64,000 bases of DNA from Lachnospiraceae bacterium oral taxon 500 (GTDB lineage Bacteria; Bacillota; Clostridia; Lachnospirales; Vallitaleaceae). The stretch spans positions 1,429,001 through 1,493,000 of the forward strand of contig CP027241.1 of assembly GCA_002999035.1 (NCBI GenBank), in the 5' to 3' direction. Shown piece by piece: positions 36,309-45,198 of this stretch (position 1 is its first letter; each line of letters opens with the position of its first letter). Made by a program: the position numbers and the translations under genes. A model generated the notes under the pieces. The model had not been told where the DNA came from. It searched no databases and saw only the letters and a list, made by a program, of their open reading frames with translations.

Positions 36309-37382
36309 ATGTCGATTTTAACTGCACCGAATTATGCACCGGCCGTGCGCCGGACGTTTGAAAACTTAATAGAAAAAAACCAGAGCCGGCCAACCGGACA
36401 GCACGGTAAGCCTTATATTGTGACGGATTGGGACAATACCGCCATTATTTTTGACTCGCAGCAGAGCTTGTTTTTGTATCAGGCGGAAAACTTATGTTAC
36501 CGTCTGACGCCGGAGCGCTTGGCCGAGGTGATTGCCATGGAGCTGACCGCAGTACAGAAAGCAGAAACAGAAGAACTGCGCCGCGATATCGCCGTTTTTT
36601 ACCGGGAACTGTACAGCCGCTGCGAAGGACTGGGCGGCAGCGAGCCGTTGGCGGCGGTACAAAAAAGTCCGGCGCATGCGGCCTTTGTCCAGGCGATGGC
36701 TTGTCTTTATAAATATCCGTTTGGTTATGTCGCCGAGTGCTGCCGGATTGTTTATTTGTTCGCGGGCTATTCCCTGGCGGAAGTGAAGCGCCTGACGGAA
36801 GAAAGCATTGCTCGGGAGCAGAAGATTCGGCCGGAGCGCCGGGTCTATCGTTACACGGCAGACGGGCAGGCGCTGGAAGCGGTTTATTATGTGGGGCTGC
36901 GTTTTGTGCCGGAGCAGGCTGAGTTTTTTCATAAGTGCATGGAGAACGGGATTGACGTTTATGTGTGCAGCGCTTCGCATGAAGCCGTTGTTCAGGTGCA
37001 TGCCGCTCACTATGGGATTTCGCCGGAAAATGTGCTGGCGCTGAAAATAGATGTTGATGACAGTGAAAAAATCATGACCCGTGTAAAAGCGGGGGTACCA
37101 ATGCCGATTAAAGAAGGTAAGGCCGAGGCGATTCGCCGCTGTCTTTTGCCGAAGCATGGTCGGGAGCCGCTTTTGGTGATGGGCGACAGCATAGGCGATG
37201 TGGCGATGCTGACCGCCTTTTCGGCGCAGGGGCTGGCAACAAATACCCAACATTTGCCGTCGGTTTTAGCGGCGTGGCGGGAGGCGGGACGAAAGCCGGA
37301 AGAACTCCTGATTCAAGGCCGGGATGAAATCCGGGGTGAGTTTAGGGACAGCAGTGAAAGCGTGTTTTTACCATCCGTGTAA
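36309..37382 (+). CDS. HAD-superfamily phosphatase
   Basis: A 357-residue haloacid-dehalogenase-like hydrolase. Motif I is TDWDNTAIIF (nucleophile first Asp of DWDNT) at ~39-48. Motif II is near VYVCSASHE, and motif III/IV is VMGDSIGDVAMLTAF. The large helical insertion between motifs I and II is a cap like that of phosphoserine phosphatase-type enzymes. The frame opens at 36285, but ATG 36309 behind GAGGGAAAA is preferred. The substrate is not deducible; it stands alone after the arsR-type gene. Confidence 0.8.
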   Translation: MSILTAPNYAPAVRRTFENLIEKNQSRPTGQHGKPYIVTDWDNTAIIFDSQQSLFLYQAENLCYRLTPERLAEVIAMELTAVQKAETEELRRDIAVFYRELYSRCEGLGGSEPLAAVQKSPAHAAFVQAMACLYKYPFGYVAECCRIVYLFAGYSLAEVKRLTEESIAREQKIRPERRVYRYTADGQALEAVYYVGLRFVPEQAEFFHKCMENGIDVYVCSASHEAVVQVHAAHYGISPENVLALKIDVDDSEKIMTRVKAGVPMPIKEGKAEAIRRCLLPKHGREPLLVMGDSIGDVAMLTAFSAQGLATNTQHLPSVLAAWREAGRKPEELLIQGRDEIRGEFRDSSESVFLPSV

Positions 37383-37560
37383 TTTGTAAGCCGGAGTTGG
37401 CTTTGCTGCCCCGCAATCTAAAACTTTAGATGTTTCCGTGCCAAATGGATAAATAGCCGAAGACAGGAAAGCTGAACTACAGGAATGTCAGAAAAAGTTC
37501 TCCGGTGAAAGCTCAAGCAGGCATTAAGAAATTTTAAAAGCGCAGCGAGCAAAGAAATTA
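37383..37560. other. Intergenic region before the glgP structured element
   Basis: No gene is recognised. Together with the structured element that follows it makes a ~400-base gap upstream of glycogen phosphorylase. Confidence 0.4.
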
Positions 37561-37712
37561 TTTCAACTTTCCTATAGTCTTTTTAGGCTCTATCCCGTTC
37601 AAAGAACGGGTGCATGGACTTCACTTTCGGCAATTTGCCTATCGTTCCCGCCATGCAGTCTGCCTTAAAAAGACTGTTTGGAAGAACATAGGAAAGTTGA
37701 AATTATGCTTGC
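37549..37712 (+). other. Large multi-branched inverted-repeat element upstream of glgP
   Basis: The outer arms TTTCAACTTTCCTAT (37561-37575) and ATAGGAAAGTTGAAA (37688-37702) are perfect complements. They are extended by AGTCTTTTTAGGC (37576-37588) against GCCTTAAAAAGACT (37662-37675). Inside lie the hairpin CCCGTTC-AAA-GAACGGG (37594-37610) and the longer stem GCATGG/CCATGC (37612-37656). It may be a structured RNA or a small palindromic mobile element. Confidence 0.75.
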
Positions 37713-37738
37713 TAATTTTTGGAGCGTTGTGATATACT
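37709..37738 (+). promoter_or_regulatory. Promoter of glgP
   Basis: TTGCTA (37709-37714), 18 bases, TATACT (37733-37738) with TGA directly before (extended -10). It gives a short ~35-base leader. Confidence 0.6.
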
Positions 37739-37779
37739 GTGCTTAGAATATATTGATAAGATTCTTACGGAGGAAAAGA

Positions 37780-40248
37780 ATGGATCGATTAACCGTAACC
37801 AAGGAAAGTTTTAAACAGGCAATATTCGAGAATATCAAGAACCTTTTCAGAACGACGATCGACGATGTGACGGAACAGCAGCTGTTTCAGGCGGTGGCTT
37901 ATTCGGTCAGAGACATTATTGTAGACGAATGGATTGCGACCCACAGAACATACGAGGCAGAAGACGCTAAAATAGTATACTATATGTCAATGGAATTTTT
38001 AATGGGACGGGCACTGGGCAACAATATCATCAATCTGCGCTGCGACAAGGTCGTGCGCGAGGTCTTGGATGAGTTGGGCTTTGATTTGAATGTGCTGGAA
38101 GACCAGGAACCGGATGCGGGCCTTGGTAACGGTGGCTTGGGGCGACTGGCTGCCTGCTTTTTGGACTCGTTGGCCAGCCTGGAATATCCGGCTTATGGCT
38201 GCGGTATCCGCTATCGCTACGGTATTTTTGAACAGAAAATTATTGACGGCTATCAGGTAGAAAAGCCGGACGAATGGCTCAAAAACGGCAATCCCTTTGA
38301 AATTCGCCGGCCGGAATACGGTGTTGAAGTCAAGTTCGGCGGCAATGTCCGCATGGCCAAGCAGGAAAACGGCAAGGAAAAGTTTGTTCAGGAAAACTAT
38401 CAGTCGGTCATGGCCATTCCCTATGACGTGCCGATTGTCGGTTATAACAACAGTACGATTAATACGCTCCGGCTGTGGGATGCCGAAGCGGTACACAGCT
38501 TTGATTTGGAAATGTTTGATCGGGGCGAATACAATAAGGCCAGAGAAGCGCAAAACCTGGCCAGAACGATTGTCGAAGTGCTTTATCCGAACGACAACCA
38601 CGTTCAGGGTAAGGAACTGCGCCTGAAACAGCAGTATTTCTTTATTTCCGCAACTTTGCAGACGGCGGTCAATAAGTTTAAGAAAAAGTACAAAGATTTT
38701 AAAAAGCTGCCGAGCAAGGTGACCTTCCATATCAACGATACTCACCCGTCACTGGCTGTGCCGGAATTGATGCGGATTTTGGTTGATGATGAGGGTTTGG
38801 AATGGGCAGAGGCTTGGGCAATCGTTACCCAGTGCTGCGCCTATACCAACCATACCATTATGAGCGAAGCCTTGGAAAAATGGCCGATTGAGATTTTCAG
38901 CCGCCTGCTGCCGCGCATTTATCAGATCGTGGAAGAAATTAACCGCCGCTTCTGCGCGCAGGTGATTGACAAGTTCGGTGATGACAGTCAGCTGCTCAGA
39001 AGAATGGCAATCGTCGCGGACGGTCAGGTTAAGATGGCGCATTTGGCCATTGTCGGCAGTTATTCGGTCAACGGCGTGGCCAGACTTCATACCGAGATTT
39101 TGAAAAAAGAAGCGCTCAAAGATTTTTATGCCATGTATCCGGAAAAGTTTAACAACAAGACCAACGGCATTACGCAAAGACGTTTCCTGCTGCACGGCAA
39201 TCCGAAGCTGGCCGAATGGATTACCGACAAGATCGGCGATGGCTGGGTCATGGATTTACCGCATTTGAAAAAGCTGATGGATTACGTCGATGATGAAAAG
39301 GCGCTCAAGGATTTCAGCCGGATTAAATACGAAAACAAGGAAAGATTGGCCAAATATATTAAAGAGCATAATAATGTCGAGGTTGATCCCCGCTCCATTT
39401 TTGATGTTCAGGTTAAGCGTCTGCACGAGTACAAAAGACAGTTGATGCTGGCGCTGTACATTATGCATTTGTATAACTGCTTGCGCGATAATCCGCATCT
39501 GGATATTATGCCGCGTACCTTTATTATGGGTGCGAAAGCGGCGCCGGGCTATCATCGGGCCAAGAAGATTATTAAGCTGATTAACAGTATCGGCGATGTG
39601 ATTAATAATGATCCGAGCATCAACAACAAGCTGAAGGTTGTTTTTATTGAAAACTATAATGTGTCCAATGCTGAAATCATTTTTGCGGCGGCTGATGTGT
39701 CGGAGCAGATTTCAACGGCATCCAAGGAAGCGTCCGGTACCGGCAACATGAAGTTTATGCTTAATGGTGCGGTAACGCTGGGCACGATGGATGGAGCTAA
39801 TATTGAGATTGTTGAGGAAGCCGGAGCGGAAAATGCGTTTATTTTCGGTATGAGCAGCGATGAGGTCATTCGTTTGCAGCATGAGGGCAGCTATGATCCG
39901 TGGGAGATTTATAACTCCAATCAGGAAATTCGGCGGGTGGTTATGCAGCTGATTAATGGCTTCTATTCGCCGGAAAATCCGGAGCTGTTCCGGGAAATTT
40001 ATGACTCGCTCCTCAACGGCGGCGGCGAACCGGCAGATCAATACTTTATTTTAAGAGATTTGCCCAGCTATATTGAAGCGCAGGCCAGAGTGGATAAGGA
40101 GTTCCGCAACGCCGGTGAATGGGCGAAGAAAACCTTAATCAATACGGCGAACGCCGGTAAGTTTTCTTCGGACAGAACGATTGAAGAATACGCTCAGGAA
40201 ATTTGGCATTTGAAAAAGGTGAAGGTTAGAATTCCGGGCGAGGAATAG
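37780..40248 (+). CDS. glgP: Glycogen/maltodextrin phosphorylase
   Basis: An ~822-residue PLP enzyme releasing glucose-1-phosphate from alpha-1,4-glucans. The pyridoxal phosphate Lys lies in EASGTGNMKFMLNGAVTLGTMDGANIEI. The catalytic loop FHINDTHPSLAVPELMR and the FDVQVKRLHEYKRQ segment are typical. Full length. ATG 37780 with GGAGG eight bases before is preferred to the upstream in-frame ATG 37753. Together with malQ (60.9 kb) it forms the usual storage-glucan breakdown set. Confidence 0.96.
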   Translation: MDRLTVTKESFKQAIFENIKNLFRTTIDDVTEQQLFQAVAYSVRDIIVDEWIATHRTYEAEDAKIVYYMSMEFLMGRALGNNIINLRCDKVVREVLDELGFDLNVLEDQEPDAGLGNGGLGRLAACFLDSLASLEYPAYGCGIRYRYGIFEQKIIDGYQVEKPDEWLKNGNPFEIRRPEYGVEVKFGGNVRMAKQENGKEKFVQENYQSVMAIPYDVPIVGYNNSTINTLRLWDAEAVHSFDLEMFDRGEYNKAREAQNLARTIVEVLYPNDNHVQGKELRLKQQYFFISATLQTAVNKFKKKYKDFKKLPSKVTFHINDTHPSLAVPELMRILVDDEGLEWAEAWAIVTQCCAYTNHTIMSEALEKWPIEIFSRLLPRIYQIVEEINRRFCAQVIDKFGDDSQLLRRMAIVADGQVKMAHLAIVGSYSVNGVARLHTEILKKEALKDFYAMYPEKFNNKTNGITQRRFLLHGNPKLAEWITDKIGDGWVMDLPHLKKLMDYVDDEKALKDFSRIKYENKERLAKYIKEHNNVEVDPRSIFDVQVKRLHEYKRQLMLALYIMHLYNCLRDNPHLDIMPRTFIMGAKAAPGYHRAKKIIKLINSIGDVINNDPSINNKLKVVFIENYNVSNAEIIFAAADVSEQISTASKEASGTGNMKFMLNGAVTLGTMDGANIEIVEEAGAENAFIFGMSSDEVIRLQHEGSYDPWEIYNSNQEIRRVVMQLINGFYSPENPELFREIYDSLLNGGGEPADQYFILRDLPSYIEAQARVDKEFRNAGEWAKKTLINTANAGKFSSDRTIEEYAQEIWHLKKVKVRIPGEE

Positions 40249-40333
40249 TCCAGGTGTAAGGTTTTTGACAGCAGGATAAAAGGAAAGACGAAAGCGGCTC
40301 CGGCAGGGGCCGCTGTGGTAAAGAGAGGTAAAA

Positions 40334-41320
40334 ATGTTTAATTCAGATTTGGGAATTGATTTGGGTACGGCCAATGTGATCGTATATATCAGCGGCAAAG
40401 GGGTTGTTTTAAGAGAACCTTCGGTCGTTGCCTTTGATAAAAATACCAATAAGATTTTGGCGGTCGGCAGCGAAGCCCGGCATATGCTGGGGCGGACACC
40501 GGGACATATCGTAGCGGTGCGGCCGCTGCGGGAAGGTGTGATTTCTGATTACACGGTCACGGAAAAAATGCTGAAATATTTTATTAATAAGGCGTTGGGA
40601 CGCCGGCTGCGCAAGCCGCATATCACTGTCTGTGTACCCAGCGGTGTAACCGAAGTGGAAAAGAAAGCGGTTGAGGATGCTACTTATGATGCCGGTGCCC
40701 GCAAGGTCAGAATCATTGAAGAGCCAATCGCTGCGGCCATTGGTGCGGGCATTGATATCAGTAAGCCCTATGGCAGTATGGTGGTGGATATCGGCGGCGG
40801 TACAACCGATGTGGCCGTGATTTCGCTGGGCGGCGCGGTGGTATCAACTTCGCTTAAGATTGCCGGCGATAACTTTGATGAGGCGCTTATCCGGTATATG
40901 CGTAAAAAGCATAATTTGCTGATCGGCGAAAGAACAGCCGAGGATATCAAAATCAATATCGGTACGGCTTTTGAGCGGCCGGAGCCGCTGGAGATGGATG
41001 TCAAGGGTCGGAATCTGGTCACGGGTCTGCCCAAGACGGTGGTGGTCAACAGCGAAGAAACCGCCGAAGCGCTCAAAGAAACGACGTCTTCGATTGTGGA
41101 TATTGTTCATTCAGTATTGGAAAAAACGCCGCCGGAATTGGCGGCCGATATTGCCGAGCGCGGCATTGTCCTGACCGGTGGCGGCAGTATGCTGCATGGT
41201 TTGGATTCGCTGATTCAGTCCAAGACGAATATTAATGTCGTTTCGGCTGATGATCCGTTGAGCTGCGTAGCGATCGGCACCGGAAAATATGTGGATTATT
41301 TGGCCAAGCATCCGTATTGA
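40334..41320 (+). CDS. mbl: MreB/Mbl actin-like cell-shape protein
   Basis: A 328-residue bacterial actin that organises lateral wall synthesis. Phosphate-1 is in DLGIDLGTANV, phosphate-2 in MVVDIGGGTTDVAVISLGG, and the adenosine motif in IVLTGGGSMLHGLDSLI. It is followed (after a repeat-rich gap) by the two rod/hook genes flhO and flhP, the order known for mbl in Bacillus relatives, which supports Mbl over MreB. ATG 40334 follows AGAGAGG. Confidence 0.93.
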   Translation: MFNSDLGIDLGTANVIVYISGKGVVLREPSVVAFDKNTNKILAVGSEARHMLGRTPGHIVAVRPLREGVISDYTVTEKMLKYFINKALGRRLRKPHITVCVPSGVTEVEKKAVEDATYDAGARKVRIIEEPIAAAIGAGIDISKPYGSMVVDIGGGTTDVAVISLGGAVVSTSLKIAGDNFDEALIRYMRKKHNLLIGERTAEDIKINIGTAFERPEPLEMDVKGRNLVTGLPKTVVVNSEETAEALKETTSSIVDIVHSVLEKTPPELAADIAERGIVLTGGGSMLHGLDSLIQSKTNINVVSADDPLSCVAIGTGKYVDYLAKHPY

Positions 41321-41349
41321 TGCTGAGCTTGGGAAGGCTTGAATATTGG

Positions 41350-41458
41350 CTGCAGTTCAGGCAAGCCATTCGCAATTCGCCGAAATGACTTTACCGTTCA
41401 GGCAAGACACTCGACATTCGTTGAAATCAACGAATGTCGAGTGTGGCGTTAAGCAAAT
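41350..41458. repeat. Dispersed hairpin repeat, copy B
   Basis: Begins with CAGTTCAGGCAAGCC (41353-41367) and again GTTCAGGCAAG (41396-41406). A perfect 16-bp hairpin ACACTCGACATTCGTT (41407-41422)/AACGAATGTCGAGTGT (41429-41444) with a 6-base loop follows. Then GGCGTTAAGCAAAT, which is also the left end of copy C. Confidence 0.85.
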
Positions 41459-41535
41459 GGATGTTGACACTTGATACTTCCCTTGAAAGCAAGCTTTTCG
41501 GTTGTATCAAGCATCAACATCCACTTGCCTGAACT
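41445..41535. repeat. Dispersed hairpin repeat, copy C
   Basis: Left end GGCGTTAAGCAAAT. Arms TGGATGTTGACACTTGATAC (41458-41477) and its partner 41504-41523 pair at 18 of 20. The core GAAAGCAAGC is at 41485-41494, and the right end is CTTGCCTGAACT. Confidence 0.88.
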
Positions 41536-41557
41536 ATAAGCAAATTGCTCATGTATT

Positions 41558-41646
41558 GCGTTAAGCAAATAGGTATTAACAATGGATATGCCTTTTGAAA
41601 GCAAGCTTTCCGGCATATCCATTGCTAATACCTGCTTGCCTGAACT
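41558..41646. repeat. Dispersed hairpin repeat, copy D
   Basis: Left end GCGTTAAGCAAAT (41558-41570). The 22-base arms 41571-41592 and 41612-41633 pair at 21 positions. The core GAAAGCAAGCTTTC is at 41597-41610, and the right end is GCTTGCCTGAACT (41634-41646). Same ends and core as copy C, but unrelated arm sequence. Confidence 0.9.
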
Positions 41647-41853
41647 ATGAACACAATTTTAAGAAAAGGCTAAATTTTTATTAGAAAATACCGATATAAA
41701 TTTAAGTTGAGTTATAAATTTGTTTTTCAGGTCGGGCGGAGTGATTGCTGCGGCGGAAAGACAGTCAGACCGGTTTTATTTACGAGAATTGTTGACTGCA
41801 GTTGGAACCGGAAAACAGGAACCATGATTTGTGGGCAATGAAAAGGGGTAGCT

Positions 41854-42621
41854 ATGTTTAGAGGACTTTATACCGCTTATACCGGAATGCGGGTACAGCA
41901 GGATGTGATGAATGTCGTCAGCAATAACCTGGCCAATGTCGATACGACAGGCTTCAAAAAAGACAAGTTAGGCATTCGTTCATTTAAAGAGGTTTTGGCG
42001 ATTAAGCAAAACGATCCGGATTTGACCAGCCGCAGCCGGATCGGTAAAATGAATCTGGGGGTAACTTCCAGCGTAGCTTATACCAGTTTTGACCAAGGGC
42101 CGCTGAAAAATACCGAACGCAAGCTGGATATTGCCTTAGAGGGCAAGGGAATGTTTGTGGTCGGCAAACGTCAGGCAGACGGCAGTTTTAAAGAGTATTT
42201 TACCCGTGATGGTGGCTTGGCGGTTAATCACCTGGGGCAGCTGATGACTAAAAACGGCGAGTATGTCTTGGGCGAAAATGGGATTATCACTGCGCCGCAT
42301 GGCAGGTTCAACATCAGTCAGACCGGCAATGTATACAGCGAACAAAATGAATTTATTGATAAGCTGCGGCTGACTTCATTTACCGACTTTTCTGAACTGC
42401 GTAAGGTTGGCGATAATTTGTACACGGCGACCGAGCGGGCAGAGCAGAAAGCATTTGAAGGTGTAATTGCGCAAGGCTTTTTGGAAACAAGCAATGTCAA
42501 TACCGTACAGGAAATGGTAGAAATGATCAGCGTGATGCGCGCGTATGAAAGCAATCAGAAGGTTTTGACTACTTTTGATGCGACCATGGAAAAAGCGGCA
42601 ACCGAAGTAGGCAGAGTATAA
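41854..42621 (+). CDS. flhO: Flagellar hook-basal body protein (FlhO/FlgF-like)
   Basis: A 255-residue rod or hook protein of the FlgF/FlgG family. The N-terminal rod motif is YTAYTGMRVQQDVMNVVSNNLANVDTTGFKKDK. The C-terminal conserved block is GFLETSNVNTVQEMVEMISVMRAYESNQKVL. Both ends form the coiled-coil D0 domain. It is followed 38 bases later by a second member. It lies downstream of mbl, as flhO does in Bacillus. Start ATG 41854 after AAAAGGGG. Confidence 0.92.
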   Translation: MFRGLYTAYTGMRVQQDVMNVVSNNLANVDTTGFKKDKLGIRSFKEVLAIKQNDPDLTSRSRIGKMNLGVTSSVAYTSFDQGPLKNTERKLDIALEGKGMFVVGKRQADGSFKEYFTRDGGLAVNHLGQLMTKNGEYVLGENGIITAPHGRFNISQTGNVYSEQNEFIDKLRLTSFTDFSELRKVGDNLYTATERAEQKAFEGVIAQGFLETSNVNTVQEMVEMISVMRAYESNQKVLTTFDATMEKAATEVGRV

Positions 42622-42659
42622 GAAGTAAGCAGCCCTGTGGCGGGCGAGGAGAAATTATT

Positions 42660-43472
42660 ATGATGAGATCATTGTGGACGGCGGCGACCGGAATGACTGC
42701 GCAGCAGTTACAGGTGGACACCATTGCCAACAATCTGGCGAATATTAATACGGTTGGCTTTAAAAGAGAGCGGATTGAGTTTAAATCTTTGATTTATGAA
42801 AACTTAAGAGAAGCAACCGCCAATGACCGGGGCGACGGCAAGCCGGTTAATTTGCTGGCCGGACATGGTGTGCGGCCGGTGGCGACATCCAAGAGCTTTA
42901 CACAGGGTAATATTGAAAGAACCGATAATCCGCTGGATGTCGGGATTGAGGGCGATGGTTTTTATGTGATCCAGCTGCCGAACGGGGAGCACCGCTATAC
43001 CAAGGACGGAACGCTGAAACTGTCTTTGGCCGAAGAGGGCTTGATGATTACCAACGCTGACGGCTATCCGGTTTTGGATACAGAAGATCAGCCGATTCTT
43101 TTGAACCGGGATACCTATTTGGCGAATATTTCAGTAGCGGAAAACGGGGCGCTCAGCTATAAGCGGAACGGTGCCAATGAGGATTTGGGCGTTCGTTTCC
43201 AGTTGGTGCAGTTTAACAATCCTTTGGGACTGAAATCCGTCGGCGGCACGCTGTTTGACACAACCGCCGCTTCCGGTGAGCCGTTAAAAGAAACGGAAAA
43301 TGAAGGCTTAAAGAAAAGCCGCTTTATGCAGGGCACCTTGGAGCGTTCCAATGTAAACGCAGTCGATGAAATGGTCAATTTAATCGTGGCGCAGAGAGCG
43401 TATGAGATTAACTCAAAAGCGATTCAAACTTCTGATGATATGCTGGGGATTGCCAATCAGTTAAAGAGATAA
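42660..43472 (+). CDS. flhP: Flagellar distal rod/hook-basal body protein (FlhP/FlgG-like)
   Basis: A 270-residue protein, second of the pair. N-terminus: MRSLWTAATGMTAQQLQVDTIANNLANINTVGFKRER. C-terminus: LERSNVNAVDEMVNLIVAQRAYEINSKAIQTSDDMLGIANQL. This fits FlgG/FlhP closely. ATGATG at 42660 offers two starts; the second lies closer to the usual MxRSLW opening. GAGGAG is upstream. Exported by the flagellar type III system, not by Sec. Confidence 0.93.
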   Translation: MMRSLWTAATGMTAQQLQVDTIANNLANINTVGFKRERIEFKSLIYENLREATANDRGDGKPVNLLAGHGVRPVATSKSFTQGNIERTDNPLDVGIEGDGFYVIQLPNGEHRYTKDGTLKLSLAEEGLMITNADGYPVLDTEDQPILLNRDTYLANISVAENGALSYKRNGANEDLGVRFQLVQFNNPLGLKSVGGTLFDTTAASGEPLKETENEGLKKSRFMQGTLERSNVNAVDEMVNLIVAQRAYEINSKAIQTSDDMLGIANQLKR

Positions 43473-43489
43473 GCCTGAGGAGAAAATAA

Positions 43490-43891
43490 ATGAGGATTGA
43501 TGGACTTATGTCGTTGTCCGGCGTGTACGATAATGCCAAGTTGGGGCTGGACTATCAGACCGGCTTTCAGGAAGCTTTGCAGAGAGCCAAGGAAAAGCAA
43601 ACCGAAAGTTCGGCGGAGTTAAAATCAGTTAAGCCGGCAGAGCCGGCCGATGCGGAAAAGGCCAAGGAAGAAGCGACGCTGCGTCAGGCGGTGCAGGGTT
43701 TTGAAGCCTATTTTATTCATCAGCTGCTGAAACAAGCCAGAGCCAGTTTGCCCGAAGGTGGTTTGGTGCCGCAGTCTAATGCCAAGGACATTTATGAAGA
43801 TATGCTGGATGAGGCCAGAGCCGAGCAGGTGACTAAGGTTGGCGGCTTCGGGTTGACAGAAGCGCTGATGAAGCAGCTTAGCCGGAAATAA
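43490..43891 (+). CDS. Rod-binding protein (FlgJ N-domain-like)
   Basis: A 133-residue protein with the rod-binding (Rod-binding/FlgJ N-terminal) pattern: LRQAVQGFEAYFIHQLLKQARASLPEGGL followed by DIYEDMLDEARAEQVTKVGGFGLTEALMKQL. There is no muramidase domain. It is 17 bases after flhP, evidently in one operon, and probably acts as scaffold for rod assembly. Confidence 0.88.
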   Translation: MRIDGLMSLSGVYDNAKLGLDYQTGFQEALQRAKEKQTESSAELKSVKPAEPADAEKAKEEATLRQAVQGFEAYFIHQLLKQARASLPEGGLVPQSNAKDIYEDMLDEARAEQVTKVGGFGLTEALMKQLSRK

Positions 43892-43907
43892 TAAGAGAAA
43901 AGAAAGG

Positions 43908-43936
43908 AGAAATCGTTGCGGCGGCTTCTCTTTTTT
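43908..43936 (+). terminator. Possible terminator of the flagellar operon
   Basis: GAGAA (43908-43912) against TTCTC (43926-43930), followed by TTTTTT. The stem is short, so the call is tentative. Confidence 0.4.
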
Positions 43937-44112
43937 GTTACCAGGGTTTGGACGGAACGGACAGCGGTATTTTCCCAAACCGGGCATTGACTTAATCCGG
44001 CTGGGGAAATCAGGGTTTTAATCGGGTAAGGCTATTTGCCCGCTGTTTTGGACAACTTCGGGAAAGGTGAAGTCGGAAGATTCGGAAGATTTTGAGGGAA
44101 AGGAGCAGAAAA

Positions 44113-44538
44113 ATGATAGCAGAAACAGAGAAAAAAGAGTTGATTAAACAGGCGATTGCCGCCATGCAGACGGCTTATGCGCCGTATTCGCATTTTCGGG
44201 TCGGAGCGGCGCTTCTGACCCGCAGCGGCAGGATTTATCAAGGCGGCAATATTGAAAACGCTGCGTATACGCCGACCAACTGTGCCGAGCGGACGGCTTT
44301 TTTTAAGGCGGTCAGCGAGGGCGAAAGGGAGTTTGCCGCAATTTGCGTGGTCGGCGGCAAGGACGGCGTGCTGACGGATTATGCCGCCCCCTGCGGCGTA
44401 TGCCGGCAGGTGATGATGGAGTTCTGCGATCCGGAAAGCTTTTTGATTATTTTGGCGATGGATGAAAATACCTATCAGGAATACACTTTAAAGCAGCTTT
44501 TACCGGAAGGCTTTGGGCCGAAGAACTTGCAGGGATAA
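44113..44538 (+). CDS. cdd: Cytidine deaminase
   Basis: A 141-residue zinc hydrolase of pyrimidine salvage. The zinc and catalytic motifs are NCAERTAFF (Cys, Glu) and PCGVCRQ (two Cys). The usual opening AYAPYSHFRVGAALLTRSGRIYQGGNIENAAYTPT is present. ATG 44113 behind AAAGGAG is chosen over an upstream in-frame TTG at 44092. The monocistronic setting gives no further information. Confidence 0.95.
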   Translation: MIAETEKKELIKQAIAAMQTAYAPYSHFRVGAALLTRSGRIYQGGNIENAAYTPTNCAERTAFFKAVSEGEREFAAICVVGGKDGVLTDYAAPCGVCRQVMMEFCDPESFLIILAMDENTYQEYTLKQLLPEGFGPKNLQG

Positions 44539-44610
44539 AGGCAAGGAACGCATTTAGCGAATGGGTTTGCCGGCTTACGGCGGTCCGAAAGACTTTAGGT
44601 TGGGGGGAGC

Positions 44611-44988
44611 ATGAAAAAACTATCTTGGGAAGAGTATGTTGAAAAGTTTGATTCTTGGGCGGAAAGTACGCAGTGCAGCTATGTGTCCAGATTGGAAAGT
44701 TTTGGCAGTCATGAAGAAGTGGCCGAGATTGCGTTATGTTTAAACGAAGCGGCAAGTTCTAAATTGATTAACATGGCAATCGATGCCGGCATTCGATTTG
44801 ACGAGGAGGATATCTTTTTGACAGAGTTTGCCGTGAATCCCGAAACTTGGCAAAGAATGAAAGATACGACCGATAACAGTGAACTTTATATTCGCAGGCG
44901 ACAGGAAAGGAAAGATGAGTTCTGGAGTGATACGGCAGCATTTATGTTTTTGCAGACAATGTGGGATGATCGGTCGGGGAAAAAGTAG
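44611..44988 (+). CDS. Hypothetical protein (125 aa), unknown
   Basis: Not recognised. A 125-residue, charged, largely helical and soluble protein (MKKLSWEEYVEKFDSWAES, later INMAIDAGIRFDEEDIFLTEF and FWSDTAAFMFLQTMWDD). The ribosome site GGGGGGAG precedes ATG 44611, and codon use looks like the host. It sits alone at the start of an accessory stretch. Size and acidity would suit an immunity or regulatory protein, but nothing in the sequence proves that. Confidence 0.6.
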   Translation: MKKLSWEEYVEKFDSWAESTQCSYVSRLESFGSHEEVAEIALCLNEAASSKLINMAIDAGIRFDEEDIFLTEFAVNPETWQRMKDTTDNSELYIRRRQERKDEFWSDTAAFMFLQTMWDDRSGKK

Positions 44989-45198
44989 GAAATGCCTGTC
45001 AATGAAAGCATGGAGAAGAAGTGAAGAAGTGTTTTGCTAAAGTGTAAAGGTAAAAGCCACTTAAAAAAGAGAAAAACAGGAAGTGAAAATAACTTTTTTG
45101 CTTTACCCTCTACAGCAGGTATAGATAAGATTGCGGTGAAAAAAGCTCTAAAAATGATATAAATTAAGTGATTTGTAATAGAAGCTAGGAGAGTAAAA

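Noticed and set aside
41350-41646. CRISPR array
   Set aside because: Repeated ends occur in inverted orientation with self-complementary interiors of unequal length; no direct repeats with unique spacers and no cas genes.
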